NCBI GenBank assembly: GCA_030159075.1
Contig: BROG01000266.1
Location: forward strand, 757,501 to 821,500
Reading direction: 5' to 3'
DNA length: 64,000 bases
Source of the DNA: Atrina japonica
Taxonomy: Eukaryota > Mollusca > Bivalvia > Pterioida > Pinnidae
The translations under genes were made by a program, and so were the position numbers. Positions 8,891 to 19,643 of this stretch are shown here, piece after piece. Below the pieces are notes generated by a model. That model did not search any database. It was not told the origin of the DNA and worked only from the letters and a program-made list of their open reading frames with translations. How positions within the stretch are numbered: the stretch's first letter is position 1; the number at the start of each line of letters is the position of its first letter.

Positions 8891-10200
8891 TATAACTACT
8901 CATGGCTAATTGTGCATTCTAGTCGACCTTCTTCCGTAGCAGCTACTCCAAATGTCAGAAATAAATTTAAATCCGAACGAAAAAAGAGGGACCTATGTCT
9001 TTTATATAATCTCGAGTGAAAAGTTACTAATGTTTTCAGTGAGAGTAATCTTTTAACAGAAGAGGGAAGGCACAGACAAGACCGCTAAGTGTTTATTAAT
9101 TTAAGATACAGGCGATTATAACCAGGCAGTTGTCTCGCATTGTCAATGTAAAAAATGAGAAGTGTCTTACCTATTTTTTTACATATAGTTGTATATAGGG
9201 TGTAACCACATTTGGCTTTAAGTCTATTGGTTGGCCATATTTCTTGGTATATCCCAAAGTAACCGTGTTTTGATGAAAAGAATACATAAAATAGACTAAA
9301 AAATCAAGCGTTTATGGGCAAAGCACACTTAGATGGTCCTGTCCACAAGTACCTGTGGTTTTGACGATCAACAATTGATACAAAAAACTTTCCAACTACA
9401 GAAAAGTTTGCTTTTTCACAATTTGCATGCTCACTTGCAAGTCATTCTTTTGGTCAGGCTCATAAACAATTATCTGGATGCGACTCAATAGGTTTGGAAA
9501 CATGTTAATAATGGTCTGAAGCAATTTTGCATACCCTTGGATACAATGTCTGACAACATACTAAAGTTTGTAAGGTACAAATTCAAACTCTGTTCTAGAA
9601 AGCCATGCAGCAATAACAGTTGCAAAAAGTGGACTGAAATGTGTAATGGCATTTTGGGAATTGAGGGGAAGCTACCAGGACGTGGTCATGGTTATCCTTG
9701 ACGACGAACATGAGGGAAGTTTATCAACAAAAAAAAAAAGTTTAAGAAATATTGCATTTTATGTAACCTTTTAACACATAAATCATTTCATTATTAATCA
9801 GTTTATTGTTATGATGGGTTTTTAGTTTAGTTCGATGTCCAAGTAGAGTAGATGTTGCCAAATACAAATTATTGACACCTTATTTCTAGGCTTTTTCCGG
9901 ACTGTTAACGATTGGGTGCTGAGGATCTATACTACACTTATGTTGGCAGGAAACCTCGGTCTTCAGTAATATTCTCACTGCTGGAAGGAACCACACACTT
10001 GGTCCCATACCGTTTGGGATTTGTAGTTGTTCTTCGTGTTGAGATCAATGCCATGTCTTTATCGAGCTGGACCTTTTCACCGAACATTTGCGACGGATGA
10101 TGCACAATAACATCAGGGGACACTGACACCTTCAAGACACCTGATCCATTCCGTTTAGGATTTGCAATAGTTATTCGTGTTGAGACCATTGTTATTGTCC
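8891..10200. other. Spacer between the two element copies; no intact gene
   Basis: No supported intact gene. Around 9560-9680 both of two frames give fragments of a Cys-rich motif (CSNNSCKK in one, KSGLKC in the other), so a decayed transposon-associated Cys-rich protein may lie here. From about 9985 to 10200 a unit of about 140 bp is present twice (compare ccataccgtttgggatttg near 10004 with ccattccgtttaggatttg near 10146). Confidence 0.4.
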
Positions 10201-10204
10201 GATT

Positions 10205-10380
10205 CACATAAGATGGCGGGGCGGAGTAACCTTTTGATTATCATACGGATGATTCTACTCAATTTTCGGTTATGACAAGCTTCACGGGAAAAACGATTTA
10301 TTCCTCACTGGAAACTCCCTTTTGGTTCGCGTTATTTTAATGTCATGCTTTATTACCTAAAATTTAAACTCGGGGCGGGA
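10205..10380 (+). mobile_element. Miniature element R1, copy 1 (Polinton-derived)
   Basis: It starts near cacataagatggcggggcgg and contains GGATGATTCTACTCAATTTT, the CAAGCTTC block, GATTTATTCC and ctttattacctaaaatttaa. The same blocks in the same order occur in the deleted Polinton copy (10622-10946), at 15209-15470, and inverted at 48420-48650. It is therefore a short, non-coding family member related to the element. Confidence 0.65.
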
Positions 10381-10395
10381 AATAAAAATGTGGAG

Positions 10396-10530
10396 AGTAT
10401 CCTGGAAGTGAAAATACACTTTTTTACTTATAATAAAGTCGGAACGTGAACACATTAACTTACATATGTGAAATATAAAACATCTAAGATACCAAAGTAT
10501 AAATCTATAGGATGTCCAAGACACAGATAA
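10396..10530 (+). repeat. Left member of a 140-bp direct repeat flanking the deleted Polinton copy
   Basis: Begins gtatcctggaagtg, runs through aacacattaacttacatatg and ends ggatgtccaagacacagata. It matches 11332-11483 closely. The right member also carries a tRNA-like B-box on the minus strand (GTTCAAGTCCCG), so the repeat may be a SINE. Confidence 0.75.
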
Positions 10531-10557
10531 CCTTTTGTGTCTATAGTAAGTAAAATG

Positions 10558-11260
10558 TCCATTATCATATTTTGCCGCCAGGGGGCGCGTTTTAAAACGG
10601 TTTTTGATGACGTCATCAGAATGCGGATGATTCTACTCAATTTTCGGTTATGTGACAAGCTTCTCTGTATAGACTATAGGTGTGAAACAAAAGGGTGATG
10701 ACTCGGGAAAAATGGAATCGATTTATTCCAAGTGTTTGTGTCGTTCTCAAAGTCATTGGAAACAAGTCCAGATAGTGAAAAATAGTATCTGTATTATTTT
10801 ATATTATTTCTTGTACTACTTTTGTATGAATTGTTACAAGTAGGTAACGATTACTCTTGTTCGTGTTATTTTAAGTTGTTTCATGACTCCTACTGTCATT
10901 AGATGATACACTACTCAAGTGACTTTATTACCTAAAATCTAAACTCGTCACCTATCCAGGTAAAAAAAGAATCCTAGAGATAAATCTCAAGTGGGTCCAC
11001 AAGACTCGCTTTTTCACCAGACGTCAAGAACTGTTAGAATTTCCGCTTTTTCGCTATCTTAAAACGAGGAGGGGCAGGGTTCCTTCCTCAAGAAGAACAC
11101 TGCACCTAAAAAGAAAAAAAACACCCCCTCCTCCTAAGTAGATAAGCGCAATGAATCAGGCTACATTAATTTTTACTAAGACATTCGCCATTGACTTCAA
11201 CATCCTATGTTGATATAGGTTTATAAAACTACCTCAGTATTTGTAGAATACATTACAATG
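10558..11260 (+). mobile_element. Inverted, internally deleted second copy of the Polinton-like element
   Basis: Short segments here match the reverse complement of the main element in strict order: 10558-10630 (cognate 8870-8803), 10663-10705 (one 38-bp unit), 10712-10755 (7690-7640), 10765-10830 (7475-7410), 10870-10925 (6585-6485, divergent promoter), 10975-11010 (5965-5940, ATPase), 11021-11045 (about 5640-5600), 11058-11140 (5440-5315, lysine-rich gene), 11148-11170 (5180-5160) and 11205-11250 (4715-4660, zinc-finger gene 3' end). About 4.2 kb of parent is reduced to 0.7 kb. It has no coding capacity. Confidence 0.82.
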
Positions 11261-11327
11261 CTTCCTGTATATTCCTCTATCTCTGGAATGTTAAAACTGA
11301 TCAAGATCTTAAAAATGTGTGTCACTG

Positions 11328-11483
11328 AAGTATCCTGGAAGTGTAAAATACACAATTTTACTTATATGATAAAGTCGGATCAACGGGACTTGAACACATT
11401 AACTTACATATGTGATGAAATATTGTAAAACATCTAAGATACCAAAGTATAAATCTATAGGATGTCCAAGACACAGATACAAA
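11328..11483 (+). repeat. Right member of the 140-bp direct repeat
   Basis: Close match to 10396-10530, with a slightly longer spacer. The inserted word gatcaacgggacttgaacac reads as a tRNA T-arm/B-box on the minus strand. The two members bracket the deleted Polinton copy. Confidence 0.75.
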
Positions 11484-11875
11484 TCCGGCAAAAATGGACA
11501 TTATGGGATATTACTACTTAAATGTGGACAACGTTACCCCATTTCGATGGGAAAGAACCGAAATCGCTCGCCAAACGTTTGTCTAACAATATTTTTAGTT
11601 GCCACAATTTCCGTCTGTGTCTATCTAGTAAAAAATAAATCTAAAAATGTCCAAGTATGAAGCGTGTGTACTTGATTTTTGAATCGTTTTCGTATCTTTA
11701 ATTTCTAGTTTGCCGGGATATATCGCATTGACATATGTATGAAAATTGTCATTATTAATTGCCAAAATTAATTTTGAATTATTACTTAGAAAATAATCGA
11801 GTGTATTTTGCAGTAAAAGGACAGAATGACAAAAATATACCGTCGTTGAAACTCATATTAAGAATGAAAACGGAC
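11484..11875. other. Unassigned AT-rich spacer
   Basis: No gene or known repeat is recognised. A short open frame across 11412-11660 has no motif and overlaps the direct repeat, so I do not call it a gene. Confidence 0.4.
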
Positions 11876-12445
11876 ACACTGGTTAACAAGATGTGTTTGT
11901 GAAACATGAATGCTCACGGTTTTTTTGTTTATTGTTGTTTAACGTCCCACTCAAGAATATTTCACTCATATGGAGACGTCTCACCAAAATGCCGGTGAAG
12001 GGCTTCAAATTCTCTCTCTTCCCGTTGGCCTATGCTCGGCACTTGAGCCAACCTTGAGCATTGTGAGGGTTCTTTAACGTGCCGACACCTTTCTACTGTG
12101 ACACGGGACGCACGGCTTTTACTGTCTCATCCGACAGACAGGAAACCAACCTGCCGCCGGCTGGACTCGAACTCACGACATCGCGATCAAGAGTCGAGCG
12201 CGCTACCGACTGAGCCAGGCCGGCTCTAAATGCTCACGGTCCCAACAAACTTTTGCAATGTCCTACATTTTAACACCCCCAGGGGCATGTGATGTCAGTG
12301 GAGTGTGAGCAACTCTTACATGAACTTACAGTCTAAGTTTGGTTACTGTATCACAATCCAAACTTGAAATAGTGCACTTTATACGAAAGTACGGAATTAC
12401 GGACAGACAGACAGACGAGCGAATCAAACGCTAGATATAAACTCT
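11876..12445 (-). mobile_element. Interspersed repeat R2, copy 1, interrupted by SINE-A
   Basis: R2 on the minus strand contains caagtttggattgtgataca, a catgcccctggggg block and, past the interruption, cacaaacacatcttgtta. A GTCTGTCTGTC run lies at its right end (12401-12417). The same blocks occur at 18125-18342 plus 19188-19235 and, decayed, at 31150-31290. It is non-coding; I do not know its class. Confidence 0.7.
11921..12228 (-). mobile_element. SINE-A, copy 1, with 12-bp target duplication
   Basis: A tRNA-derived SINE. On the minus strand the head reads agagccggcctggctcagtc (A-box) then GAGTTCGAGTCC (B-box). The body includes cgttaaagaaccctcacaat-like sequence, and the tail ends in aacaataaacaaa. 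AATGCTCACGGT flanks it at 11909-11920 and 12229-12240. Confidence 0.93.
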
Positions 12446-13427
12446 TTAGATGTCAATCCGTGTCAGTATGAAATCGTAAATAAGCATTTTTTTTCAAATA
12501 CGGAGACATTGTAAACATCCGCTAAGCTACTACTCGATCGAATCATGATTAAGGAAAGGTAACTGAGCATTTGTAAGCCCAATCTAAAGACCTGAAAACC
12601 GATCTCTCACCGCTCCCGTTTTCTGATGCTTCGCGTAGAGGTTTTTAATTAGATTGTTGTAAGCCCGACTTTCACTAGTTTCTGTACTTTGATTAATCAT
12701 TGTGTAAATCTAAATAGTCCGGATATTTTTGTTGCGACTGTTAGATCTAGACTCAATTTATTTTTATAAAAATGTTAAAACTTATATATATAGGCCTATC
12801 CAGCGATATATAAAGCTAATATTAGCTTTATATATCGCTGGGCCTACCACATTACATGCTAACCCTAAATAAACCGTTATTCCTAATCTATGCGCGAAAC
12901 TAGGTTTGTATAAATCACAGGAGCCCGAAACTATATGTCAATAAAATCTAAAATCTAGTATAAACATGTGTCTATATCATATTTATTATATGTGGTCTAA
13001 ATATAATATTTTCCTGACCAAAAACATTTGTTTCACGTGTTTCCCGTCATGTGATTAAATTTCCCTCCATATGACGTCATTGAGGCCTATTGCACATGGT
13101 ACCCAGAATTCAATAGCATTCTCAAAACAATTCGCCATGATGTAAATGAAGTATACAGAAGGGCATCAAATCTGATGTCATCTAGGTAGGTACATGTGCT
13201 ATCCGTTCATTTTATGCAAGCAATACAATCATGATTTATTTATCTTCTCATTCATACGCTGTATTAATGCAAATTTCAATCTTGTTAGATGAAAACTAGC
13301 TCAAATCTTAGCTTCCTGTGTGTATAACCCGCCATTGTTATGATTTATCGATGAATTAAGGACAACAATGAACTATTACTGATGCTTTCAGCAACTGACA
13401 TGCATTTATTTCTGTGCATATCTACAG
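12446..13427. other. Upstream region of the Pumilio gene
   Basis: No coding exon is supported. A promoter or a 5' non-coding exon for the Pumilio gene should lie here or further left. I see the palindrome at 12800, CACGTG near 13036 and TGACGTCA near 13073, but no clear TATA or CpG island. Confidence 0.35.
12800..12841. repeat. Perfect 42-bp palindrome
   Basis: Each half is 21 nt with no spacer. The left half begins CCAGCGATATATAAAGCTAA and the right half is its exact reverse complement. The flanks taggcc and ggccta extend the symmetry. It could form a cruciform. Confidence 0.95.
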
Positions 13428-13699
13428 GTTGAGTAAAAAGATAGAATGATTTATAAATGCCTGTTCCGAGAAGTATGAACAACGCGTCTTGGGAGACTGA
13501 GAACAACGGCCCGAGAATGTTGACAAATGGACAAGAAATGGCGGGTATAAGGCAAAACACGGTAAACAATATATCTGGCAGTCGCTCGCGAGACGATGCA
13601 GCCGTTGATTATTACTTCCAGCGACCCCAGAACGACGTTGATATCAATAACTACGCCACTAAGAGATGGGCAGTAGGGGATGACAGTGTTATTGAGCAG
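13428..13699 (+). CDS. PUM: Pumilio coding exon 1 (start codon at 13457)
   Basis: An acceptor-like tctacag ends at 13427, so an upstream non-coding exon is likely. Translation starts at the ATG at 13457, directly after an in-frame TAA. The exon encodes 81 residues with the family block RDDAAVDYYFQR and ends ATTGAGCAG|gtaaat in phase 0. The following 3.5-kb intron holds an ACTTGTCC-type DNA element (14303-15208), R1 copy 2 and a TAGGGCCAGTG-ended element. Confidence 0.85.
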
Positions 13700-14302
13700 G
13701 TAAATGCCATTGAGTATATCTTCGACTCTTTGTCAGTTTGCGAAGAGGTTAGGAGGTCAAGTTTTGAGTAAATACTCTGTCTCACTCCCTGGTATAGTTT
13801 TTCGATCCTGGTGTTAGCTAACATTGACCTACTTTTTTCGAACTGATGCCAATTGCTAAAATTTGCGTTTCAAAAACTGAATAGCATGCATTTTGGAAGC
13901 TGCAGAGATGATTCATTGCCCAATGACAGGCCATTATGCCAAATGAGGTCAAAGTTGAAAGAGTGCAAGAATAGAATTTTAATATATTTTTTCCAGAATG
14001 AATAAGATATATTTTTATTTGATGGTCAAATTTTATTATTTATTCCTCTCTGAGGTTGGAAACATTTAAACCAAGCCTTTTCTTGGCAATCTTGCATTGT
14101 TTATGCTTTTTTGTATTATCATTATCATTGATTGCTTTTTTGACAGTCTACATAAAATGTAAAAAAAAAAATATAGATTCAAGATATTCAAAGTAGATGT
14201 GATATGTCATTTAATATGGCATGTAACTTTCATCTGTTTGTCAGTTTGGCTCACTAAATTGATGTTACAAGATCATAACATTCTGTATTATCCGATTCAC
14301 AT

Positions 14303-15208
14303 CAGGGCTTGACATTAAAGCATATCCTTGTCCAGGTGAAAAGTAGCTCAGACAAGTAAATCTTCCTGAGCACTTGTCCGAGGGGACAAGTTAAAATAAT
14401 CAGCAATATTTATAATTTGCTATTTCAAACCTTGACTAAATTGATTTGTATCCATTTATTGATTTAATGTATAATTTAAAACTGAAGCTTGAATTACTCC
14501 GATTAACATCCTGCCTTTGTGGTAGTTTTATCTTCCTATGCATAAACATAGATAGACGTTGACTTTGATAAAATCATAATAAAGTAGATGCGAATGTAGA
14601 GTCATGTCTTCCGAGAAATAATCACTTAAACGCTTGTCGCCTACGAGAAATTAATAGCTTTTTAGGCTGCAGTGACCCTGATTTGATTACATATTTGACC
14701 TGAAACAATGGTTTGACAACTTATTGGTTTTACTGAAAACTGCATTCAAAAATAAACAAAAGAATTAAAGAAAGGCAAGTTGAAATTGAGAGCAGTTTTA
14801 AAACATTCTGCAATCAATCAGTCTCCCTAGATCACGTTTCCATTTATAAGGGTTTGTTTATTATTACAGTGTAGATCTAATTATTTTGAAAAGTGGCAAG
14901 TATTAGACATTATCGTTGTGTGTGAATACACATTTGTTTTGTTTTCTCTTTTTTTTTCTATTGGTAACATCTCTATTATTATTGTTGCTTTTATTTTTCA
15001 TCGTATGATGAATATTCTCTTACCTAGTAGGCCAGATGTTTTCTTTTTATTTTAATATTTTTTAACTTTTAGATTAATTTATTTTTTTAATCCTATGATT
15101 TTTTTTCTTTGTTAATTACGGACAAGTGGATTTGTGATTCGGACAAGTTACTTTTGGAATTACTTGTCCGGCTGGACGAGTGAAAAAAATCCTTAATGTA
15201 GAGCCCTG
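14303..15208. mobile_element. DNA-transposon remnant with CAGGGCTYKACATTAA ends
   Basis: The ends are inverted copies (cagggcttgacattaa and, at the right, ttaatgtagagccctg). ACTTGTCC-rich subterminal regions lie inside (about 14325-14390 and 15120-15175). CACAT is repeated at both borders (14298-14302 and 15209-15213). The unoccupied version of the target is seen in R1 copy 1 at 10205, where cacataagatgg is continuous. No coding capacity. Confidence 0.8.
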
Positions 15209-15470
15209 CACATAAGATGACAGGGCGGTGTTACCTTTTGATTATCATACGGGTGGTTCTACTCACTTTTCGGTTGTGATAAGCTGCACAGGTAAAAGTT
15301 TTAATTCCTCACTGGGTACTCTCTTATGTATGGTGACAAAATATATAGGAACGATTACTCTAGTAAGTGCAATTTTAATGTTATGCTTTATTACCTAAAA
15401 TTTAAAGTAATTAAACTCGTTCAGGTCAAGAAAGGGTACATAAGACTCCACCCCACCAGGTTATTATGGA
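15209..15470 (+). mobile_element. R1 miniature element, copy 2 (left end split by insertion)
   Basis: Same blocks as at 10205: cacataagatgacagggcgg, attatcatacgggtggttct, ctttattacctaaaatttaa. It adds cgattactct and aggtcaagaaagggtacata, which link it to the deleted Polinton copy at 10850-11000. Its outer left end (ttatccgattcacat) is cut off to 14288-14302 by the insertion at 14303. Confidence 0.7.
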
Positions 15471-15915
15471 TTTTAACACCCAGCCCCAATAAAAAAGGTG
15501 AAAACATTATCCAGATTGTATGTGGGTTTTTGTTGAAACCTTCTTGAACTCCTCAATTACATGTACAGGGCTCTACATTAAAGCTGAACTAGGAAGATAA
15601 AAAGCTTTTGAACTTTAAATAAAAAAAATGTGTGTTGAAAAAAATGTTTTGAAACATTCCCACTTTATCTCCCCACACAGCAGATATTTGCGATTGTTTC
15701 TCTGGAAAACAAGTCACACCACATGTATAAAAAGCAGATTAGTTATATTGGTTGTCGTTGTATATCATTGTGCAACATGAAACGTGCGAAGTCCCAGAGG
15801 TTGAATAAAACTCACAGACTCTTAGTCTTACTGTCTTTAAATGAACACACAAGAAGTTATTTTTTGTCGCCGTTAAATAAAAAATTGCAATTTGCGACAC
15901 TAGTGATGCTCAGCA

Positions 15916-16621
15916 TAGGGCCAGTGATTTTTCCTTTCAAGTTTGCCTCATTTCCGTTTCAAGATTTGGTTGATTCCATTTTTTACCGTTTTCATTAAAT
16001 AAATACTTAAACACATAGTGCAGATAAAGAATATTTAATGATACACACCCATACTGATACCTTTAATAGTCTGCCATGATAAGTTCAGCCACATTGCTGT
16101 CAAAACGTCAGTTTAAACGTGCTCAGCATATGTGTTTTGTTGTTACCGAAAACTGGCTGTCGAATGGTATGTCGTAAGAGGTTATGAGAGGTTTACATAG
16201 TGAAATTATACTATTAATTATAAACTATGATAGGTGTGTTCAGTGATTAAACACTGCATTACATGAAACATACTTCTGTATATTTTTAAACATTGTTTTC
16301 ATTTGAGAAGATTTTTGATTCCATGGCAACGATATTATGACAACAGAAATAAGTTTGCCCGATCTTTCGATGTTGTGAAGGTGTCGTTATGTCTTTGCTT
16401 CAATGCAAGAAATAATGAGGGTTAAATACAAAAACAAATTATGCAGATTAAGCGAGGAAAAGTTGATAATAAAGTAAATGAAGTTTATAACACACGGTAA
16501 CAGAAATAAGTTCACAATTTTATACGGTGTGTTGAATTTTTAAAAGATTTTTCAGATACGCAAATTCCGTTTCAGATTGCCAGTTCTGTGATTGCATGAT
16601 CACGGAAAATCGCTGACCCTA
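15916..16621. mobile_element. Non-autonomous DNA element with TAGGGCCAGTGATTTTTCC ends, copy 1
   Basis: The left end is tagggccagtgatttttcc and the right end ggaaaatcgctgaccctac, which are inverted with few mismatches. A related element lies at 35593-36691. No coding capacity is seen. It is hAT-like in its TAGGG start. Confidence 0.7.
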
Positions 16622-17250
16622 CCAACACACCCCTGTTAGTAGTATAAATTGACCAGTGGTTTTGCATATGTTAAACTTTTGAAAAGAACCTGTTTCATGA
16701 AGCATACATGCCAACAAAGTTACAGATTTGCCGAATCATTACAAATTTTGTGTTTTGTTTTTAGGATTACAATTTATCTTGAACAAATTATAAAAAAGAA
16801 GTTTCTGGGCTCTAATTTCTATTTTTAAACCTGTATTTTGTTATAACATGTCAGTAACAATATATTGCGTTATTTGGCAACTGTTTTCTTGAATGGTTTA
16901 GCAAACAACATGCACATGTAGCATTAAGGGAAGTTGATGATGTCATTAAAAAAATTGAAGATAAGGCAAACATTTTACAAGATGTATGTTTACAATTGTG
17001 TTTTAATACTTATATCATATCATATCCATGTGGTAGAAGAGATAGTAGAACATTTTTTCAGGTAAATTTTTGTATTCTTGAAGATGGTCTCACATTATGA
17101 AAAAGGGTGGATACATCATAGGGTTGGCATAAATGCGTAGGACGATGTGTGCAGTTTCAATTGAAGGATGCAATTTTGAACTTTTCATTAGCTCGTCAGT
17201 ATGTTGTCAGCTTTGTCTCGCCTTTATGATATCTATACTCTTTTTTTCAG

Positions 17251-17316
17251 TCAAGAAATGCAACTTCTGTGCAGGAGCTTGAGAGAGGTTTCCAAGGGAT
17301 GTCCTTGGGTAGAGAG
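17251..17316 (+). CDS. PUM: Pumilio coding exon 2
   Basis: tttttttcag|TCA ... AGAGAG|gtaagt, 66 nt, phase 0 to 0. Encodes a short acidic segment (SVQELERGFQGMSLGRE) that matches the position of the conserved N-terminal linker in PUM proteins. The 344-bp intron that follows shows nothing notable. Confidence 0.85.
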
Positions 17317-17660
17317 GTAAGTGCTTTTGTTTCTTTAAATTAACTGGAAATTAGATTTCAAAGAGTATGCAAGAGACTCATTTATCAGCATTTGATTGGA
17401 GCTGATACTAGTGATGTCTTTGGTAAACACTGGTAAAACAATAGTTTATCAGTTCCTGTTTTCAACCAATTGCACAACTTTGAAATTAATAAAAGTTGTG
17501 CTGATTGACCTTCAAAACCTGTGTTGAGGCAGCACATCAAACCCAACTTTTTAACTGACCAGTGGCCTTATGGAGAAAACATGAATTTTATAATAAGAAA
17601 TGGAAGATGATCAAATATTGTTGAAGAATGTCACTTTTTTTTCTATTTGCATCTAAACAG

Positions 17661-17793
17661 ATGCCCCAAACAGCCAAAAAGATTTGGGAGTTAGGAGATG
17701 GACATAAACAGGTTATGGATAAGCAACCAATGTTTCCAGGAATGCCATGGAATGCTCCAAGGGAAGATTCTATGTCCTGGGGAAATCCCTCTG
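17661..17793 (+). CDS. PUM: Pumilio coding exon 3
   Basis: atctaaacag|ATG ... CCCTCTG|gtaagtc, 133 nt, phase 0 to 1. Encodes a Trp-containing segment (KKIWELGDGHK, DSMSWGNPSG). The intron to 20994 holds R2 copy 2 with a nested hAT-like element (18343-19187) and a tRNA-like sequence (19571-19643). Confidence 0.85.
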
Positions 17794-18124
17794 GTAAGTC
17801 TTTCTTCCTGAAAGTTTAATTTAGATAGTTTTAATTTTGTTCAATATTTATGTCCGCAGGTGGGTCAGTCAGAGAAGGGCAAACAAAATTAATTTTACTT
17901 TAGGCCCAACCAAAATGGAAATATAGTATTTAGAATATAAGTAAGTAAGGGACACACTGTGCATAAAGTCCCGCATATAACATATAAGCATAAATTTGTA
18001 GGGAGGATTCAATTCTGGCGTTATAAGTGGGGTTGTTGAGATTGCTAAAATTGAATATAGGTAACAACTCATTCTTCATCATAGGTAATTTAAGAGTTAT
18101 CCTTTTTATGACCCCAGTCTGAAA

Positions 18125-19235
18125 GGGCCGTCTTGTGTTTGGATCGTCCGTCTGTCGGTAATTCTGTCCTGCTTACATATAAAGTGAAATAATTTCAAGT
18201 TTGGATTGTGATACAGTAACCAAACTTAGACTGTAAGTTCATCCAAGAGTTGCTCACACTTCATTGACATCACATGCCCCTGGGGGTGGGGTAAAAATGT
18301 AGGACATTACAATATTTTGCCAGCATAGAAATTTGTTGGGACTAGGAGTGAATCAATATACCGATATATCGGTTCATACCGGTATCACTAGTCCTTTTGA
18401 TATATCGATACACAAAATTGTATGTATCGGTACACAAGACAGTCATATTATAGGTCTTCAAAACATTTGTAAATTGCATTGAATTTGTTAAGCATGTGTG
18501 TGAAACGGATCAAAATACAGTCCATGCATACATCCGACAGCCATGTCACCTCTGAGGTCAAAGACCATGGAATTACTTTAAGAAAGTAAATGACGATATG
18601 CTCCAAATGTAATGCAATGTTAGCACTTCGAGAGGCAGCAGCAACATGGCAACACACCATGTCTAAAATCAGTGTTTTGTGCCATAGGAGTGTTAATTCA
18701 CACCAACTGACGAAACTAAACACTGACAGTTCATCAAGTTCAGCAAACGGCAACTTCGGATTAAAATCATGTATTTAAAATCATACTTAACAAATTCAGT
18801 GAATGATGCATTTATTTTTATCTTTTATATTATCTTTGTTGTTAACTTGGTATTTTATCAAAGATTTGTAATGATTTTTTGAAAATAATAGACTTGGTTA
18901 TCTTTACCTAGTTAAAGTAGTTGACAATAAGTCATTCACTTCGTATAATGATGATTTATTGTGCCATAACACATTTAGTATGGTACATTGTGCTTGGTAA
19001 TGATTTCAGAAAACACAAATATGTAGAATTTTAACACAGAAGATGTAAATTAAACTTGATTAAATTTAAATTTAACTTAAATTGTTTTGTTTTGAGACTT
19101 GACCAATACATCAATACATGTTGTGTATTGAAAAAACAAATATTCAATATGAACTGTATTGAAAAATTTCAATCATACACAGCCCTAGTTAGGATCGGGG
19201 GAATTTGTGTTTCACAAACACATCTTGTTAAATAA
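18125..19235 (+). mobile_element. R2, copy 2, split by a hAT-like insertion
   Basis: R2 blocks at 18125-18342 (gtccgtctgtcggtaattct, caagtttggattgtgataca, catgcccctgggggtggggt) resume at 19188-19235 (gggggaatttgtgtttcaca, acatcttgtt). The insertion lies between them. Confidence 0.75.
18343..19187. mobile_element. hAT-like non-autonomous element inside R2
   Basis: It starts taggagtgaatcaata, ends catacacagcccta, and contains cgatatatcgg-type runs as in the 39168 element. The 8-bp flanks GTTGGGAC and GTTAGGAT match at six of eight positions, which fits an old 8-bp target duplication. Confidence 0.6.
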
Positions 19236-19570
19236 AAAGAATGGTCAAACTACTTTTTAATAAAGGACTATATATGATAAGGGTCCAAAACGGCCCCCAA
19301 ATGGTGGATGGTCATATTTTCATAACAAGTTCTTCATATTGTCTAAAGTTCAGATCTAAGTAGTTTGACTTGCTCTCTTGAACCCAAAGGTCATTTCAAG
19401 GTCATGTTAAGTCAATGGAACTACAGTGACTTAATGAACTTTTGTGTCAAGTTTGGTTAAAAAAAATTTTGGAAAAAATGTAGTTTATTCCATAGATTAA
19501 TTTTATCTAGTGAAAATATATCTAAATATAAAATGAGTTCCTTTAAAAAATATAGTATAAAAAATATATG

Positions 19571-19643
19571 TATAGTCGCAGGTTCGAACCCCGGACCCTT
19601 GCGTTCTCAATCTGACGCGCTAACCATTACACTATGACAACTT
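19571..19643 (-). tRNA. tRNA-like sequence, probable pseudogene or SINE head
   Basis: The minus strand reads GTTGTCATAGTGTAATGG, TTAGCGCGTCAG and later GGTTCGAACC, so A-box and B-box are present at normal spacing. The acceptor stem has mismatches and the anticodon stem does not pair well. I therefore do not call a working tRNA or an anticodon. Confidence 0.35.

Noticed and set aside
9938..10207. 89-residue minus-strand open frame with two similar halves
   Set aside because: The halves reflect a DNA duplication of about 140 bp; no recognisable motif, and part overlaps an R1 element.
11412..11660. 82-residue open frame with a hydrophobic C-terminus
   Set aside because: Half lies in the 140-bp direct repeat, no upstream signals, no family resemblance.
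19571..19643. Functional tRNA gene on the minus strand
   Set aside because: A- and B-boxes are good but acceptor and anticodon stems mispair; kept only as a low-confidence tRNA-like feature.
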